DNA from: Lentzea fradiae
Lineage (GTDB): Bacteria; Actinomycetota; Actinomycetes; Mycobacteriales; Pseudonocardiaceae
DNA: 64,000 bases
Assembly: GCF_900100955.1 (NCBI RefSeq)
Contig: NZ_FNCC01000016.1
Location: forward strand, 145,119 to 209,118
Reading direction: 5' to 3'
In this document: positions 43,095-52,480 of the stretch, piece by piece
Position numbering within the stretch: position 1 is the first letter of the stretch
How the letters are laid out: each line of letters starts with the position of its first letter
Program-made: the position numbers and the translations under genes
The notes under the pieces: model-generated
What the model was told of the DNA's origin: nothing
The model's database searches: none
The model's input: the letters and a program-made list of their open reading frames with translations, nothing else

Positions 43095-43139
43095 GAGAGC
43101 GCTCCCGCGACGGGGCTCGAAGCGTCCGGAAAAGCGAAG

Positions 43140-43169
43140 GGGGCGGGGATCCTCGCGGATCCCCGCCCC
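43140..43169. terminator. Bidirectional terminator after the sugar operon
   Basis: GGGGCGGGGATCC and GGATCCCCGCCCC form a 13-base-pair perfect stem with a TCGC loop, 45 bases after the ROK stop and 22 bases beyond the stop of the convergent DUF7455 gene. Confidence 0.85.
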
Positions 43170-43191
43170 GAGCGGCTAGGTGGGGTGGAAG

Positions 43192-43371
43192 TCAGCCCTG
43201 CTGAATCTCAGCAGCGAGTTCGCGCAACTTCTCACTGTGCGCGCGAGCGTGGTGCCCGCAGAACAGCAGCTCGCCCCCGGACGGGAGCAAGGCGCGAACC
43301 TGGGCAGCAGCCCCGCAGCGGTCGCAGCGGTCGGCAGCGGTCAACTCGGGGCGGGTGAGTGCTGCAGTCAT
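43192..43371 (-). CDS. Small zinc-ribbon protein (DUF7455-like)
   Basis: A 59-residue protein beginning MTAALTRPELTAADRCDRCGAAAQVRALLPSG. CDRC plus the later FCGHHARAH supply Cys and His ligands for one zinc, and the helix at the end is amphipathic. Such a small protein is commonly found close to the principal sigma gene in actinobacteria, as here; function unknown. GGGAGGGAG before the ATG at 43371 is a strong ribosome site. Confidence 0.88.
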   Translation of the reverse strand: MTAALTRPELTAADRCDRCGAAAQVRALLPSGGELLFCGHHARAHSEKLRELAAEIQQG

Positions 43372-43751
43372 GATGAATCTCCCTCCGTCCCAGCACCGGC
43401 AACGGTGTGCTGTCGGTGCCCTCTTACCAAGCTGCGACCACAGCGCCCCTGGCAGGTGCGCGGTGCTCGCTGGCTCCACTCTGACAGACGTTGTGGCGAT
43501 AGTCAGTGTTCCCGTGTGCGTGGCGACTCGCGTCACTATCCGATTTACCCGCTCGCAGCAGGTTCACACCTCCGTTCGCCACCGGTTCATCGGCTTGACA
43601 TCCACGCTCAGCGACGGGAAACCCGCTGGTGGAGCAGCATCTTGCGGCTGTTCGGTCGGTTGCGTGCGGCCGGGAGTGTGATATCGGTTGCCCTTGTCCG
43701 CCCGGAGCGAACAGGTCACGAACGTCCCACGATTCGGACGCGAGAGCGTGA
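43372..43751. other. Intergenic stretch without a convincing gene
   Basis: These 380 bases separate the DUF7455 gene (minus, reading away) from the end of the nucleotidyltransferase gene (minus). They must contain the DUF7455 promoter; TTGACA occurs on the plus strand near 43597 but faces no gene. I see no tRNA, terminator or repeat, and the open frames here lack ribosome sites. Confidence 0.4.
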
Positions 43752-44324
43752 TCATGTGGACCACGGCAGCACTGTCAACGCCGGCCACTGCCGCCGCCAG
43801 CGCCGTGTTTTGGTCTCGTAGACGTGACGCGGAGCGAGCACGGGATTGGGGCGCACGACGAGACCGAAGACGTCCTCGAGACCGTACGGCGCGTACACGT
43901 GCCATTGACCGCCATCGAGTCGGACGCCCACGCAACAGGTCGTCGAAGCGAACGAGTCGATAGCCGCCTCGGTCGACGTGTACGGCGCACACGGGACGCC
44001 GAAGTGGTCCTCGTACCAGAGGTGCACGCGCGCTTCGTTGCGGATCTCGACATCCACGGGCAAGTCGCCGAACACGCGAGCCCCGTTCCGGATCACCGCG
44101 TCCTCGGCGTCCCAGCCGAGGACGGAGTCGTCGAAGTAGAACAGGTCGTAGTCCCTGATGCCCTCGGCAGGCGGCCTGCCGGTCACCACGTTCCACACCG
44201 TCTGGACCACGCATCCGGCGGTCAGGTACCAGCCGGGAAGGTCGAGGCCCGCCGCGCGGTGCAGCACCTCCACCAGCGCCTCGTTGCGCGTCAGCGCCTC
44301 GCGCAGCGCCCGTTCGTCCGTCAT
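43752..44324 (-). CDS. Nucleotidyltransferase-fold protein (COG3575-like)
   Basis: A 190-residue protein of the nucleotidyltransferase-like family found widely but not characterised. The metal-binding aspartates are probably in GIRDYDLFYFDDS (DYD), preceded by the helix YLTAGCVVQTVWNVVTG. The C-terminal half contains YAPYGLEDVFGLVVRPNP, a conserved block of this family. GGAGG five bases before the ATG at 44324 fixes the start. It lies upstream of nothing co-oriented and downstream of the sigA terminator; substrate unknown. Confidence 0.82.
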   Translation of the reverse strand: MTDERALREALTRNEALVEVLHRAAGLDLPGWYLTAGCVVQTVWNVVTGRPPAEGIRDYDLFYFDDSVLGWDAEDAVIRNGARVFGDLPVDVEIRNEARVHLWYEDHFGVPCAPYTSTEAAIDSFASTTCCVGVRLDGGQWHVYAPYGLEDVFGLVVRPNPVLAPRHVYETKTRRWRRQWPALTVLPWST

Positions 44325-44344
44325 CACGGCCTCCGTCGCGAAAA

Positions 44345-44381
44345 CACGAAGCCCCGCACCGAACCGGTGCGGGGCTTCGTG
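44345..44381 (-). terminator. Terminator of sigA
   Basis: CACGAAGCCCCGCACCG and its exact complement form a 17-base-pair stem with an AAC loop, beginning 20 bases after the sigA stop on the minus strand and 20 bases before the nucleotidyltransferase start. Confidence 0.88.
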
Positions 44382-44400
44382 CGTATGACTCGGTAGAGAC

Positions 44401-45729
<1,329 letters not shown>

Positions 45730-45968
45730 GTACGCCCTTTCGCGACGGTCGTTCAAGGCAAACCAGAGGGCGCGAAACCTCGGTCGCCAGAGTTCGGGGG
45801 ATCTCCCCGCCGATCTTGCTTGGCGGGTGTGCGTTCCATTGTAACGACGTCGGTGACGCGGTGTTGCGCCCCGATGTGGTTCGAGGCGCTCTCACCTGCG
45901 TTCTCGCAGCTAGATCGAGTAAGGCGAGTCGGACACGTTTCGGTGTCGAATGGTCGCGGCGACCCAGG

Positions 45969-46730
45969 TCAGGGCCGGACGCCGTGCGCGGCGGCCCAGG
46001 CGGCGCCGACGATGCCCGCGTCGTTCTTCAGCGCGGCGGCCACGACCTCCGTGCGGACCTTGAGCAGCGGCAACCACTTGTGGGCCTTCTTGCTCACACC
46101 GCCACCCGCGATCACCAGGTCGGGCCAGACGAGGTCCTCGAGCACGTTGATGTACCGCGAGACCCTGGGCGTCCACTCCTCCCAGGACAGGTCCTTCTCC
46201 TCCTTCACGGACGCGGCGGCGCGCTTCTCGGCGTCGTGCCCGTCGACCTGGAGGTGACCGAACTCGGTGTTCGGGACGAGCTTGCCGTCCAGGAACACCG
46301 CGCTGCCGATGCCCGTGCCGAACGTCAGCAGCACCACGGTGCCCGTCTTGCCGACACCCGCGCCGAACGACATCTCGGCGATCCCGGCCGCGTCGGCGTC
46401 GTTCATCACCACGATGTCCTCGGGCCTGCGCTTCAGCCGCTCCGCGAAGAGCTTCTGCGCGTCGCAGCCGATCCAGCCCTTGTCCACGTTCGCGGCGCTC
46501 AGGGCGACGCCGTGCTTGACCACGCACGGCAGCGTGACGCCGACCGGACCCTCCCACTGGAACTTCTCGACGATCTCCGCGACGACCTCCGCGACCGCCT
46601 CCGGAGTCGAAGGCTGAGGCGTGGGAATCCGCATGCGCTCGCCGTCCAGTGCCCCTGCCCCGAGGTCGACCAGGCCGCCCTTCACGCCGGAACCGCCGAT
46701 GTCCACACCGAACCCGCGGGTGATGCCCAT
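45969..46730 (-). CDS. ppgK: Polyphosphate glucokinase
   Basis: Phosphorylates glucose with inorganic polyphosphate (or ATP), 253 residues. ROK-type kinase fold: phosphate-binding GFGVDIGGSGVKGGLVDLG at the N-terminus, catalytic-aspartate segment VMNDADAAGIAEM, and LLTFGTGIGSAVFLDG, with the polyphosphate-glucokinase feature that the usual ROK zinc motif is absent (TEFGHLQVDGHDAEKRAA instead). It lies upstream of sigA on the same strand (239-base gap that carries the sigA promoter) and divergent from suhB, the same order as Rv2702/Rv2703. Confidence 0.94.
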   Translation of the reverse strand: MGITRGFGVDIGGSGVKGGLVDLGAGALDGERMRIPTPQPSTPEAVAEVVAEIVEKFQWEGPVGVTLPCVVKHGVALSAANVDKGWIGCDAQKLFAERLKRRPEDIVVMNDADAAGIAEMSFGAGVGKTGTVVLLTFGTGIGSAVFLDGKLVPNTEFGHLQVDGHDAEKRAAASVKEEKDLSWEEWTPRVSRYINVLEDLVWPDLVIAGGGVSKKAHKWLPLLKVRTEVVAAALKNDAGIVGAAWAAAHGVRP

Positions 46731-46846
46731 GCCCCGTGGTCCTTCCTACTAGATCCTGCTGGCTTCGATTCAGTAACCGTGGTGCGCAGACATTAGCCTG
46801 ACGTTGTCCGATAGTCCCGTGCTAGTGACGCAGGAGGGAACCGGTC

Positions 46847-47641
46847 GTGATCGACCCCCGGCCGCTCGTCGACATCGCCACCGTCGTCGGACAGGAGGCG
46901 GGGGCTCTTGTTCAGCGCATGCGCGCCTCCGCCATCGTGTCGTTCGACACCAAGAGCACGTCCACCGACGTGGTCACCGAAGCCGACCGAGCCGCAGAAC
47001 AACTCGTCCGGACGCGTCTGTCCGAGTTGCGCCCCGGCGAACCGGTGCTCGGTGAGGAGGAGGGCGGCTCCGTCGTCGAGGGCCTGACCTGGGTGGTGGA
47101 CCCGATCGACGGCACCGTCAACTACCTCTACGGCCTCCCCTGGTACTCGGTGTCCATCGCGGCCCAGCTCGACGGCGAGTCGATCGCGGGCGTCGTGGTG
47201 GAGCCCGCGACGGGCCGGGTGTGGACGGGGGCCCGCGGCCACGGCTCCTTCCTGGACGGTCAGCGCCTGCACGTCTCCGCGACCACCGACCTGTCGCTCT
47301 CGCTGCTCGGCTACGGGTTCGCCTACCGGGCGGAACGGCGCCAGCGCCAGGCCGATGCCTGGGCGGGCATGGCGACGCGCGTGCGCGACATGCGCCGGGC
47401 CGGCGCCGCCTCGCTGGACCTCTGCGCGGTGGCCGCGGGACGGCTCGACGCCTACGCCGAGCACGGGCTCGGACGCTGGGACTGGGCGGCCGGCGCGCTC
47501 ATCGCCGCCGAGGCAGGTGCCGTCGTGCGCCTGCCGGGGTCGGCGCCGGAGCTGGGGGAGGACGTCACCTTCGCCGCGACGCCCGGGATCGCCGACGCGA
47601 TGTACAGCGCTCTGGCGGACAGCGGCTTCGGCAAGGTCTGA
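46847..47641 (+). CDS. suhB: Inositol monophosphatase family protein
   Basis: Mg-dependent phosphatase acting on inositol-1-phosphate or related sugar phosphates, 264 residues. Seen: Glu-rich motif PVLGEEEGG, the signature WVVDPIDGTVNYLYGLP with the metal aspartates, and the C-terminal WDWAAGALIAAEAG. These are the three metal-site motifs of the family. AGGAGGG precedes the GTG at 46847. It is divergent from ppgK and corresponds in position to mycobacterial suhB. In mycolata inositol phosphate metabolism feeds phosphatidylinositol and mycothiol synthesis, a likely role here. Confidence 0.94.
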   Translation: MIDPRPLVDIATVVGQEAGALVQRMRASAIVSFDTKSTSTDVVTEADRAAEQLVRTRLSELRPGEPVLGEEEGGSVVEGLTWVVDPIDGTVNYLYGLPWYSVSIAAQLDGESIAGVVVEPATGRVWTGARGHGSFLDGQRLHVSATTDLSLSLLGYGFAYRAERRQRQADAWAGMATRVRDMRRAGAASLDLCAVAAGRLDAYAEHGLGRWDWAAGALIAAEAGAVVRLPGSAPELGEDVTFAATPGIADAMYSALADSGFGKV

Positions 47642-47674
47642 GCCGACTCAGGGGTGACGCGGGGGTTGACGGCG

Positions 47675-48240
47675 CGGGTTGACGGCGCATCGACCTCACG
47701 TCGACCCGGCTTCACGTCGACCCCGGCATCGAGTCGTGATGCCGGGGTCGACGTCGGGGTCCAGTCGACCTTCGGGCGTCGAGTCGATGTCGACTCGACG
47801 TGGACAGCGGTCAATCGATGTTGACCAGTCAATGTCGACGACCGATGCAGGTGACTTGATGCATGCTGACTCGATGTTGACGTCCGCAGGTCGACATTGA
47901 TCGTCGCCGTCGACCTTGCGCCCCGCCGTCGACCTTGCGCCCCGCCGTCAACGTTGCGGCTGCCGTCGACATCGACGAGAGTCCTCAACGTCGACGCGTG
48001 CCAGTCGACATCGACAAAAGCGCAGTCAATGCTGATTCGTGCGGTCGACTCGGGCATGGCGTCAACACCGGCTCGTGCTGTCGACATTGACTGGAGCCGT
48101 CAACATTGATTCCGGGTCGTCAACATTGACTGAGCCGCGTCGACATCGCCCGGAGCGCGTCAATGTCGACCGAGCCGCGTCAACGTCGACAGGACCGCGT
48201 CAACACGACGGCAGGACTCAGTCGACGTCGATCCACGTCA
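47675..48240. repeat. GTCGAC/TCAACATTGA degenerate repeat field, copy 2
   Basis: The 648-base convergent gap between suhB and cei is almost wholly built of variants of GTCRACRTYGAC. Locally the pattern is tandem: GCCGTCGACCTTGCGCCCC occurs twice in direct succession (47906-47924 and 47925-47943), and near 48140-48210 units of about 20 bases share GCGTCRACRTCGAC. No coding signals were found. The same motif family fills 25030-25325. Confidence 0.8.
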
Positions 48241-48289
48241 CCGGTTGAACTGATGAGCCACCCTCGGCAGCACCCCTGGACAGGGGTGG

Positions 48290-48997
48290 TCAGCAGGTGA
48301 CGTCGCGCGCGCGGGTCAGGTTGTCCGGGTTCAGCGTCGGCGGCGCCTGTGCCGCGACCTGACCGCCCTGCTGCTCCGGCTGCTGCGCCGCCCACTCGGC
48401 GAGCTGGTCGAGCACCTTGCGGGCGTCGCTGTTCGGCTTGACCTCGTCGAACTTCTTGCCGATCGCCACGTCGACGGTGGCGTCCTGGCGGGCGTCGCGC
48501 ACGAGCTCCAGGCACGGCTCCAGCAGCGAGAGCGTCCGCGCGGCCTGGGCGCCGGGGGCGCCGAAGCGGATCTGGCCGCGGCACGCCATGTCGCCCGCGG
48601 GGTAGATCGCGTCGTTGCCGGGGTCGGCGGCCTGCTTGAGGCCGAGCTCGCTGAGCATCGTCGCGACGGCCTTGGCGTGGTTGCGCTGCGTCGAGGCGTT
48701 GACGACCTTGAAGTTGACCTCGCTGACCGGCACCGGGTTCGTGCGGTCGAGGGCGTCGTGCTCCAGGACCGTGCCGAGCGGCGGCGGTGCCGCGGTGGCC
48801 GGGTCGGCCTCGGCGGTGGCGGACGTCGTCGCGCCGCCGGGAGGGTTGCACCTGATGGCCGCGTCGACGTCGCTCGCGGCGCCGAGCACCTTGACCCAGA
48901 CGAAGACGGAGCTGACCAACAGCAGCGTGAACAGGACGAGCGCGGGCACCGGCCGGCGCCTCTTGTAAGGCGTGAAGCTCCCCGATGCGGATCCCAC
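48290..48997 (-). CDS. cei: Envelope integrity protein Cei (LytR C-terminal domain)
   Basis: Membrane-anchored extracytoplasmic protein of 235 residues. One N-terminal membrane helix (about 18-38, VPALVLFTLLLVSSVFVWVKV) leads to an outside region with a Thr/Ala/Pro linker and two LytR_C-type repeats (VNFKVVNASTQRNHAKAVATML and VDVAIGKKFDEVKP). Four cysteines (Cys50, CRGQ, EPCLEL and the terminal Cys) fit the disulfides known for mycobacterial Cei (Rv2700), which contributes to virulence and drug tolerance. GTG at 48997 was chosen. Position next to suhB is conserved. Confidence 0.88.
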   Translation of the reverse strand: MGSASGSFTPYKRRRPVPALVLFTLLLVSSVFVWVKVLGAASDVDAAIRCNPPGGATTSATAEADPATAAPPPLGTVLEHDALDRTNPVPVSEVNFKVVNASTQRNHAKAVATMLSELGLKQAADPGNDAIYPAGDMACRGQIRFGAPGAQAARTLSLLEPCLELVRDARQDATVDVAIGKKFDEVKPNSDARKVLDQLAEWAAQQPEQQGGQVAAQAPPTLNPDNLTRARDVTC

Positions 48998-49417
48998 GTC
49001 CGAAGCCCTCCCCGTGATCCGACCCTGTGATCAGCCTAGGCCCTGCCAGGCTTTCGCGCGCTCCGGTGGGTGTGACCCACTGCACCGGCCTGATTGCTCA
49101 CAGTCAGGACGGCGCCGGCCCGGCGCGGCGTTGCACGCGGGTGCGAACGTGCTCCCGCACAGGGTATCGGTCCAGCGTAGAAAGGTTGTTTCACCCGTCC
49201 GGTCGGTAAGGGGTAACCCGATGCCAAGGCACTCCGCGAATGAGCTACCCTCTGCGCGCTCCGCACACATGTCGATCAAGCCGACGGTCACGTCGAGGGG
49301 GTTGGCTTCGCGAGGAGTGCGAGAGACCTACGTCACCTTGACGTGGGGCACAAATGAGGGCGCTGGAGCGTTAACCAGCGACACGAACAGTCTCCGTAGA
49401 CCGCAGGGGTGAAGAAG
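48998..49417. other. Divergent promoter region without genes
   Basis: These 420 bases separate cei (minus) from the DUF4193 gene (plus). Translation in all frames gives only short frames without ribosome sites. I see no tRNA or strong hairpin. It should contain the promoters of both flanking genes; TTGACG occurs at 49338-49343, 75 bases before the DUF4193 start. Confidence 0.4.
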
Positions 49418-49717
49418 ATGGCGACCGACTACGACGCGCCGCGTCGCAGCGAGGCGGACGAGCTCGCTGAGGACTCCCTCGAGGAGTTGAAGGCCCGGCG
49501 GAACGAGACGCAGTCCGGCGTCGTCGACGTCGACGAGGACGCGACCGCGGAGAACTTCGAGCTTCCCGGCGCCGACCTGTCCGGCGAGGAGCTCACCTTC
49601 AAGGTGCTGCCCAAGCAGGCGGACGAGTTCACGTGCTCGAAGTGCTTCCTGGTGCACCACCGCAGCAGGCTCGCCGAGGACAACGGCGGCGTGTACATCT
49701 GCCGCGACTGCGCCTGA
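49418..49717 (+). CDS. DUF4193 zinc-ribbon protein
   Basis: A 99-residue acidic protein conserved across actinobacteria (Rv2699c-like), function unknown. The N-terminal 60 residues are charged; the C-terminal part has two CxxC pairs, FTCSKCFLVHHRSRLA and YICRDCA, which should bind one zinc ion. AGGGGTG precedes the ATG at 49418. The DUF3093 gene converges on it, with a T-rich terminator between. Confidence 0.92.
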   Translation: MATDYDAPRRSEADELAEDSLEELKARRNETQSGVVDVDEDATAENFELPGADLSGEELTFKVLPKQADEFTCSKCFLVHHRSRLAEDNGGVYICRDCA

Positions 49718-49751
49718 GAGCTCCCGGGTCCTGCCCGTCCGCGAAGAAGCC

Positions 49752-49784
49752 ACTGGGCGCTCACCCTCTCGGGTGGCGCCCAGT
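49752..49784 (+). terminator. Terminator after the DUF4193 gene
   Basis: ACTGGGCGC pairs with GCGCCCAGT and an inner CACCC with GGGTG around a TCTC loop, with one bulged T. TGTGTTGTT follows, so this is a near-classical intrinsic terminator, 35 bases after the DUF4193 stop. Confidence 0.8.
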
Positions 49785-49792
49785 TGTGTTGT

Positions 49793-50254
49793 TCAGGACC
49801 TGATCGCGGCGGCGAGCCGTTCCGGGTGCCGGGTGCTGATCACCCAGTACGGCGTCGGGTCCTCCGGGTCGTTCACCCGCACCCGCACGAGCGGCTTCAC
49901 CCAGCCGCGGTGCACGACGTGGGCGGCGGGGTCGAGGTCGGGGCCCATCGTCCTGCGCCGGTTCTCCTGCGCGATGATCTCCACCTCGCCGAGCAGCTCC
50001 AGCGGGATGTGCGCGTCGCCCGCCCGCAGCTCCCCGTCGGCCACCTCGACCTTCGTGGACCCCATCCGCACGATCAGCAGGACGGTCAGCGGCAGCAGGA
50101 CCACGTACGGCAGCCAGGACCGCACGCCGGGGAAGCCCATGTGCACCTCCGCGGCCAGCAGCGCGGCCGCCAGCAGCGGCAACGGCCAGATCCACCAGGT
50201 CACGTACAGGCGTTCGCGGTAGGTCGTAGTGGCGGTCACGGCAGTCTCACTCAC
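49793..50254 (-). CDS. DUF3093 membrane protein
   Basis: A 153-residue protein (Rv2698-like) with two membrane helices (about 18-38 and 47-65) and a cytoplasmic C-terminal half containing the conserved VHRGWVKPLVRVRVNDPEDPTPYWVISTRHPERL in its middle. Function unknown; the tail resembles a PH-like fold. GTG at 50254 gives VSETAVTATTTYRERLYV; a GTG six codons later has a better spaced GAG. It is divergent from dut with 24 bases between starts. Confidence 0.87.
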   Translation of the reverse strand: MSETAVTATTTYRERLYVTWWIWPLPLLAAALLAAEVHMGFPGVRSWLPYVVLLPLTVLLIVRMGSTKVEVADGELRAGDAHIPLELLGEVEIIAQENRRRTMGPDLDPAAHVVHRGWVKPLVRVRVNDPEDPTPYWVISTRHPERLAAAIRS

Positions 50255-50278
50255 GTCCTCAGGGTAATCTCGCCCGCC

Positions 50279-50752
50279 GTGTCCAGCGTCGAGGTGTTGC
50301 TGACCCGGCTCGATCCGGGGGTTCCCGTACCCGCCTACGCCCGTCGCGGTGACGCGGGCGCGGATCTGGTGACCACGTCGGACGTGGTCATTCCACCAGG
50401 CGAGCGCGCGGTCGTCGGCACCGGTGTCGCCATCGCGCTGCCCGAGGGGTTCGCGGGCTTCGTGCACCCCCGTTCGGGGCTGGCCGCACGGGCCGGGCTG
50501 AGCGTCGTCAACACGCCGGGCACGATCGACTCGGGCTACCGCGGTGAGATCCGCGTTTGCCTCGTGAACCATGATCTCCGTGAGCCGATCGCGCTGTCGC
50601 GCGGCGACCGGATCGCCCAGCTCGTCGTGCAACGCGTCGAGCACGCGGTGTTCCGCGAGGTCGACGCGTTGCCGGAGACGGAGCGCGGTGCGGGAGGCTA
50701 TGGCTCGACCGGCGGGCACGCCGTGCTCGCCCGTACGGATGCAGAGGGGTAG
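50279..50752 (+). CDS. dut: Deoxyuridine 5'-triphosphate nucleotidohydrolase
   Basis: Hydrolyses dUTP to dUMP and pyrophosphate, keeping uracil out of DNA. The 157-residue trimeric-type enzyme shows all five motifs: DAGADLVT (1), HPRSGLAA (2), NTPGTIDSGYRGEI (3, with catalytic Asp and Tyr), RGDRIAQLVV (4) and RGAGGYGSTG (5). GTG at 50279 opens VSSVEVLLTRLDPG. The DUF3710 gene follows after three bases, so both are one operon, as in Mycobacterium (Rv2697c-Rv2696c). Confidence 0.96.
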   Translation: MSSVEVLLTRLDPGVPVPAYARRGDAGADLVTTSDVVIPPGERAVVGTGVAIALPEGFAGFVHPRSGLAARAGLSVVNTPGTIDSGYRGEIRVCLVNHDLREPIALSRGDRIAQLVVQRVEHAVFREVDALPETERGAGGYGSTGGHAVLARTDAEG

Positions 50753-50755
50753 GGC

Positions 50756-51373
50756 ATGTTCGGAAGGCGCCGCAAGCGCGGTCGTCACTCCTCGGGGGCT
50801 GTCGAGACGGGGCCGGAGTACGACGAGGACTTCGACGACGTCGAGGGCCCGTGGGACTCGACCGTGGCGCCTCACGACGATGTGCAGCGGCTCGACCTGG
50901 GATCGGTGTTGCTGCCGATGCCGGACGAGGCCCAGCTGCAGGTCGAGATGGACCAGCAGACCGGTTCGGTGCGGGCGGTGCACGTCCTCACGCCGGTCGG
51001 CCAGCTGACCATCAGCGCGTTCGCCGCGCCGAAGTCGGGCGGCCTCTGGAAGGAGGTCGGCGCCGAGCTGATCCAGGGCCTCAAGGAGGACGGCGCCAGG
51101 ATCAACCGGGAGAACGGCGAGTGGGGCGAGGAGATCACCGCCCGCAACCAGGGCGTGCAGATCCTCTTCGTCGGCATCGACGGGCCGCGCTGGATGCTGC
51201 GCGGTGTCGCCGCCGGTCCCGAGGAGCACTTCGCGCAGAACTCCGCGGCGTTGCGCGAGATGCTGCGCGGCACCGTGGTCGTGCGCGGCGAGCAGCCGAT
51301 GCCGCCCCGCACGCCGCTGCCGGTGGAGCTGCCGGAGGCGATCGCCCGGCACATCCAGCAGCAGCAGGGTTAG
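50756..51373 (+). CDS. DUF3710 protein
   Basis: A 205-residue cytoplasmic protein conserved in actinobacteria, function unknown. It has a basic start (MFGRRRKRGRH), an acidic linker with GPEYDEDFDDVEGPWD, and a conserved domain including RLDLGSVLLPMP, LTISAFAAPKSGGLWKEV and GIDGPRWMLRGVAAG. Three bases separate it from dut. Its last four bases overlap those of the convergent hydrolase gene, leaving no room for a separate terminator. Confidence 0.9.
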   Translation: MFGRRRKRGRHSSGAVETGPEYDEDFDDVEGPWDSTVAPHDDVQRLDLGSVLLPMPDEAQLQVEMDQQTGSVRAVHVLTPVGQLTISAFAAPKSGGLWKEVGAELIQGLKEDGARINRENGEWGEEITARNQGVQILFVGIDGPRWMLRGVAAGPEEHFAQNSAALREMLRGTVVVRGEQPMPPRTPLPVELPEAIARHIQQQQG

Positions 51374-52029
51374 TCCCGCGCTCGTCGCCACGCCTGCACC
51401 GCACGCCCCAGCGCGTGCGGGTAGGCGTCCAGCGTCGTCGTGGTGAGCACGGCGCGGGGGAGGGCGTCCGCCCACTCCCGGGCGACCTCGATCGGGTGCA
51501 CCGGGTCGTCGGTGCACCCGACGATGCCCGTCGGCACGCGCAACGACCTCAGCTCGTCGAGCGTCGGCGCCTCCGAGGCGGACGCTTCCTCCAGGTGCGG
51601 CACCAGCTGGTCGCCGTAGCCGCGCCACGCCCTCGACAGCTCGTCGCGCAGCCAGCCGGTCGTGCCCGCGAGCGCGGTTTCCAGGCCCTGGTCCGCCACG
51701 ACCCGCGCGCTCACCCTGGCGGCCAGTGCCGCGGGTGCGTCGCCGGCGGGACCGGTCCACGCCGGCAGCGCGAGCACCAGACCGGCGCACTTGTCCGGGT
51801 TCCCGGCCGCCCACCGCGCGGCGACGTGCGCACCGAGCGAGACACCACCCACCACGATCGGGTGGCCTGTCCAGGCGTTGTCGAGCGCCTCCACCCGATC
51901 GGCCACCGTGCGGACTCGCGGAGCGGTCAGAACGGCTCCCACCTGCGACAACGGCTCGGCGAACACGAACCGGACAAAGTTCTCGTCAGAGGCGGTTCCG
52001 GGCAGGAGTACGACGGTCTCGGCAGGCAC
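51370..52029 (-). CDS. Alpha/beta hydrolase (Rv2695-like)
   Basis: A 219-residue hydrolase with an early oxyanion motif LLPGTASDENFVRF, nucleophile in GGVSLGAHVA (about residue 64), an acid in GCTDDPVHP and a late DAYPHALG histidine. The arrangement fits a small serine hydrolase or thioesterase. Its substrate is unknown. ATG at 52029 starts MPAETVVLLPG. The gene is convergent with the DUF3710 gene (four-base overlap) and divergent from the OB-fold gene, an order conserved with Mycobacterium. Confidence 0.87.
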   Translation of the reverse strand: MPAETVVLLPGTASDENFVRFVFAEPLSQVGAVLTAPRVRTVADRVEALDNAWTGHPIVVGGVSLGAHVAARWAAGNPDKCAGLVLALPAWTGPAGDAPAALAARVSARVVADQGLETALAGTTGWLRDELSRAWRGYGDQLVPHLEEASASEAPTLDELRSLRVPTGIVGCTDDPVHPIEVAREWADALPRAVLTTTTLDAYPHALGRAVQAWRRARD

Positions 52030-52114
52030 GCCCGTGATTGTCGGCCCCCCTGCGTACCCTCACTGTCAGACGGGTCCACACCACCGGGCCCTCGGAGCAT
52101 CGCGGGAGTCGGGG

Positions 52115-52480
52115 ATGGGCGGCTACTGGCACCGCTTGGTGCGTCGCTTGACCAGCGACGTGGCCGAGCTGGACGCGGACGACCTGTCGCGGAAAGCGGA
52201 GGCGGTCGGCGCCGTGAAGGCGTGCGACTGCAGGTCCGGTGAGGAGGTCACGGTCCTGGGCAGGCTCCGCAGCGTGGAGCTGTGCCCCCGGGACGCGGCC
52301 GCCACTCTGGAAGCGGAGCTCTACGACGGCACCGAGGGCGTCACCCTCGTTTGGCTCGGCCGCCGTCGCATCGCGGGAATCGAGCCCGGTCGCACGATCA
52401 AGGCTCGTGGCCGCATCGCCGTGCGCGACGGGCGCAAGGTCCTCTACAACCCCTATTACGAGTTGCAGAACGCTTCATGA
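52115..52480 (+). CDS. OB-fold nucleic-acid-binding protein
   Basis: A 121-residue protein with an OB-fold domain (about 35-118): EEVTVLGRLRSVELCPRD, LEAELYDGTEGVTLVWLGRRRIAGI and GRTIKARGRIA are the five-strand barrel pattern. It corresponds to Rv2694c. Function unknown, possibly RNA or DNA binding. GGAGTCGGGG precedes the ATG at 52115. Coupled to the DUF3159 gene by a four-base ATGA overlap. Confidence 0.88.
   Translation: MGGYWHRLVRRLTSDVAELDADDLSRKAEAVGAVKACDCRSGEEVTVLGRLRSVELCPRDAAATLEAELYDGTEGVTLVWLGRRRIAGIEPGRTIKARGRIAVRDGRKVLYNPYYELQNAS

Noticed and set aside
44345..44381. Riboswitch or regulatory RNA upstream of the nucleotidyltransferase gene
   Set aside because: It is a plain perfect hairpin 20 bases past the sigA stop and fits a simple terminator.
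47452..48087. 211-codon minus-strand frame rich in Ser/Thr/Val/Asp over the repeat field
   Set aside because: The frame stays open only because the GTCGAC repeats contain no stops in that phase; no start signal and no domain.
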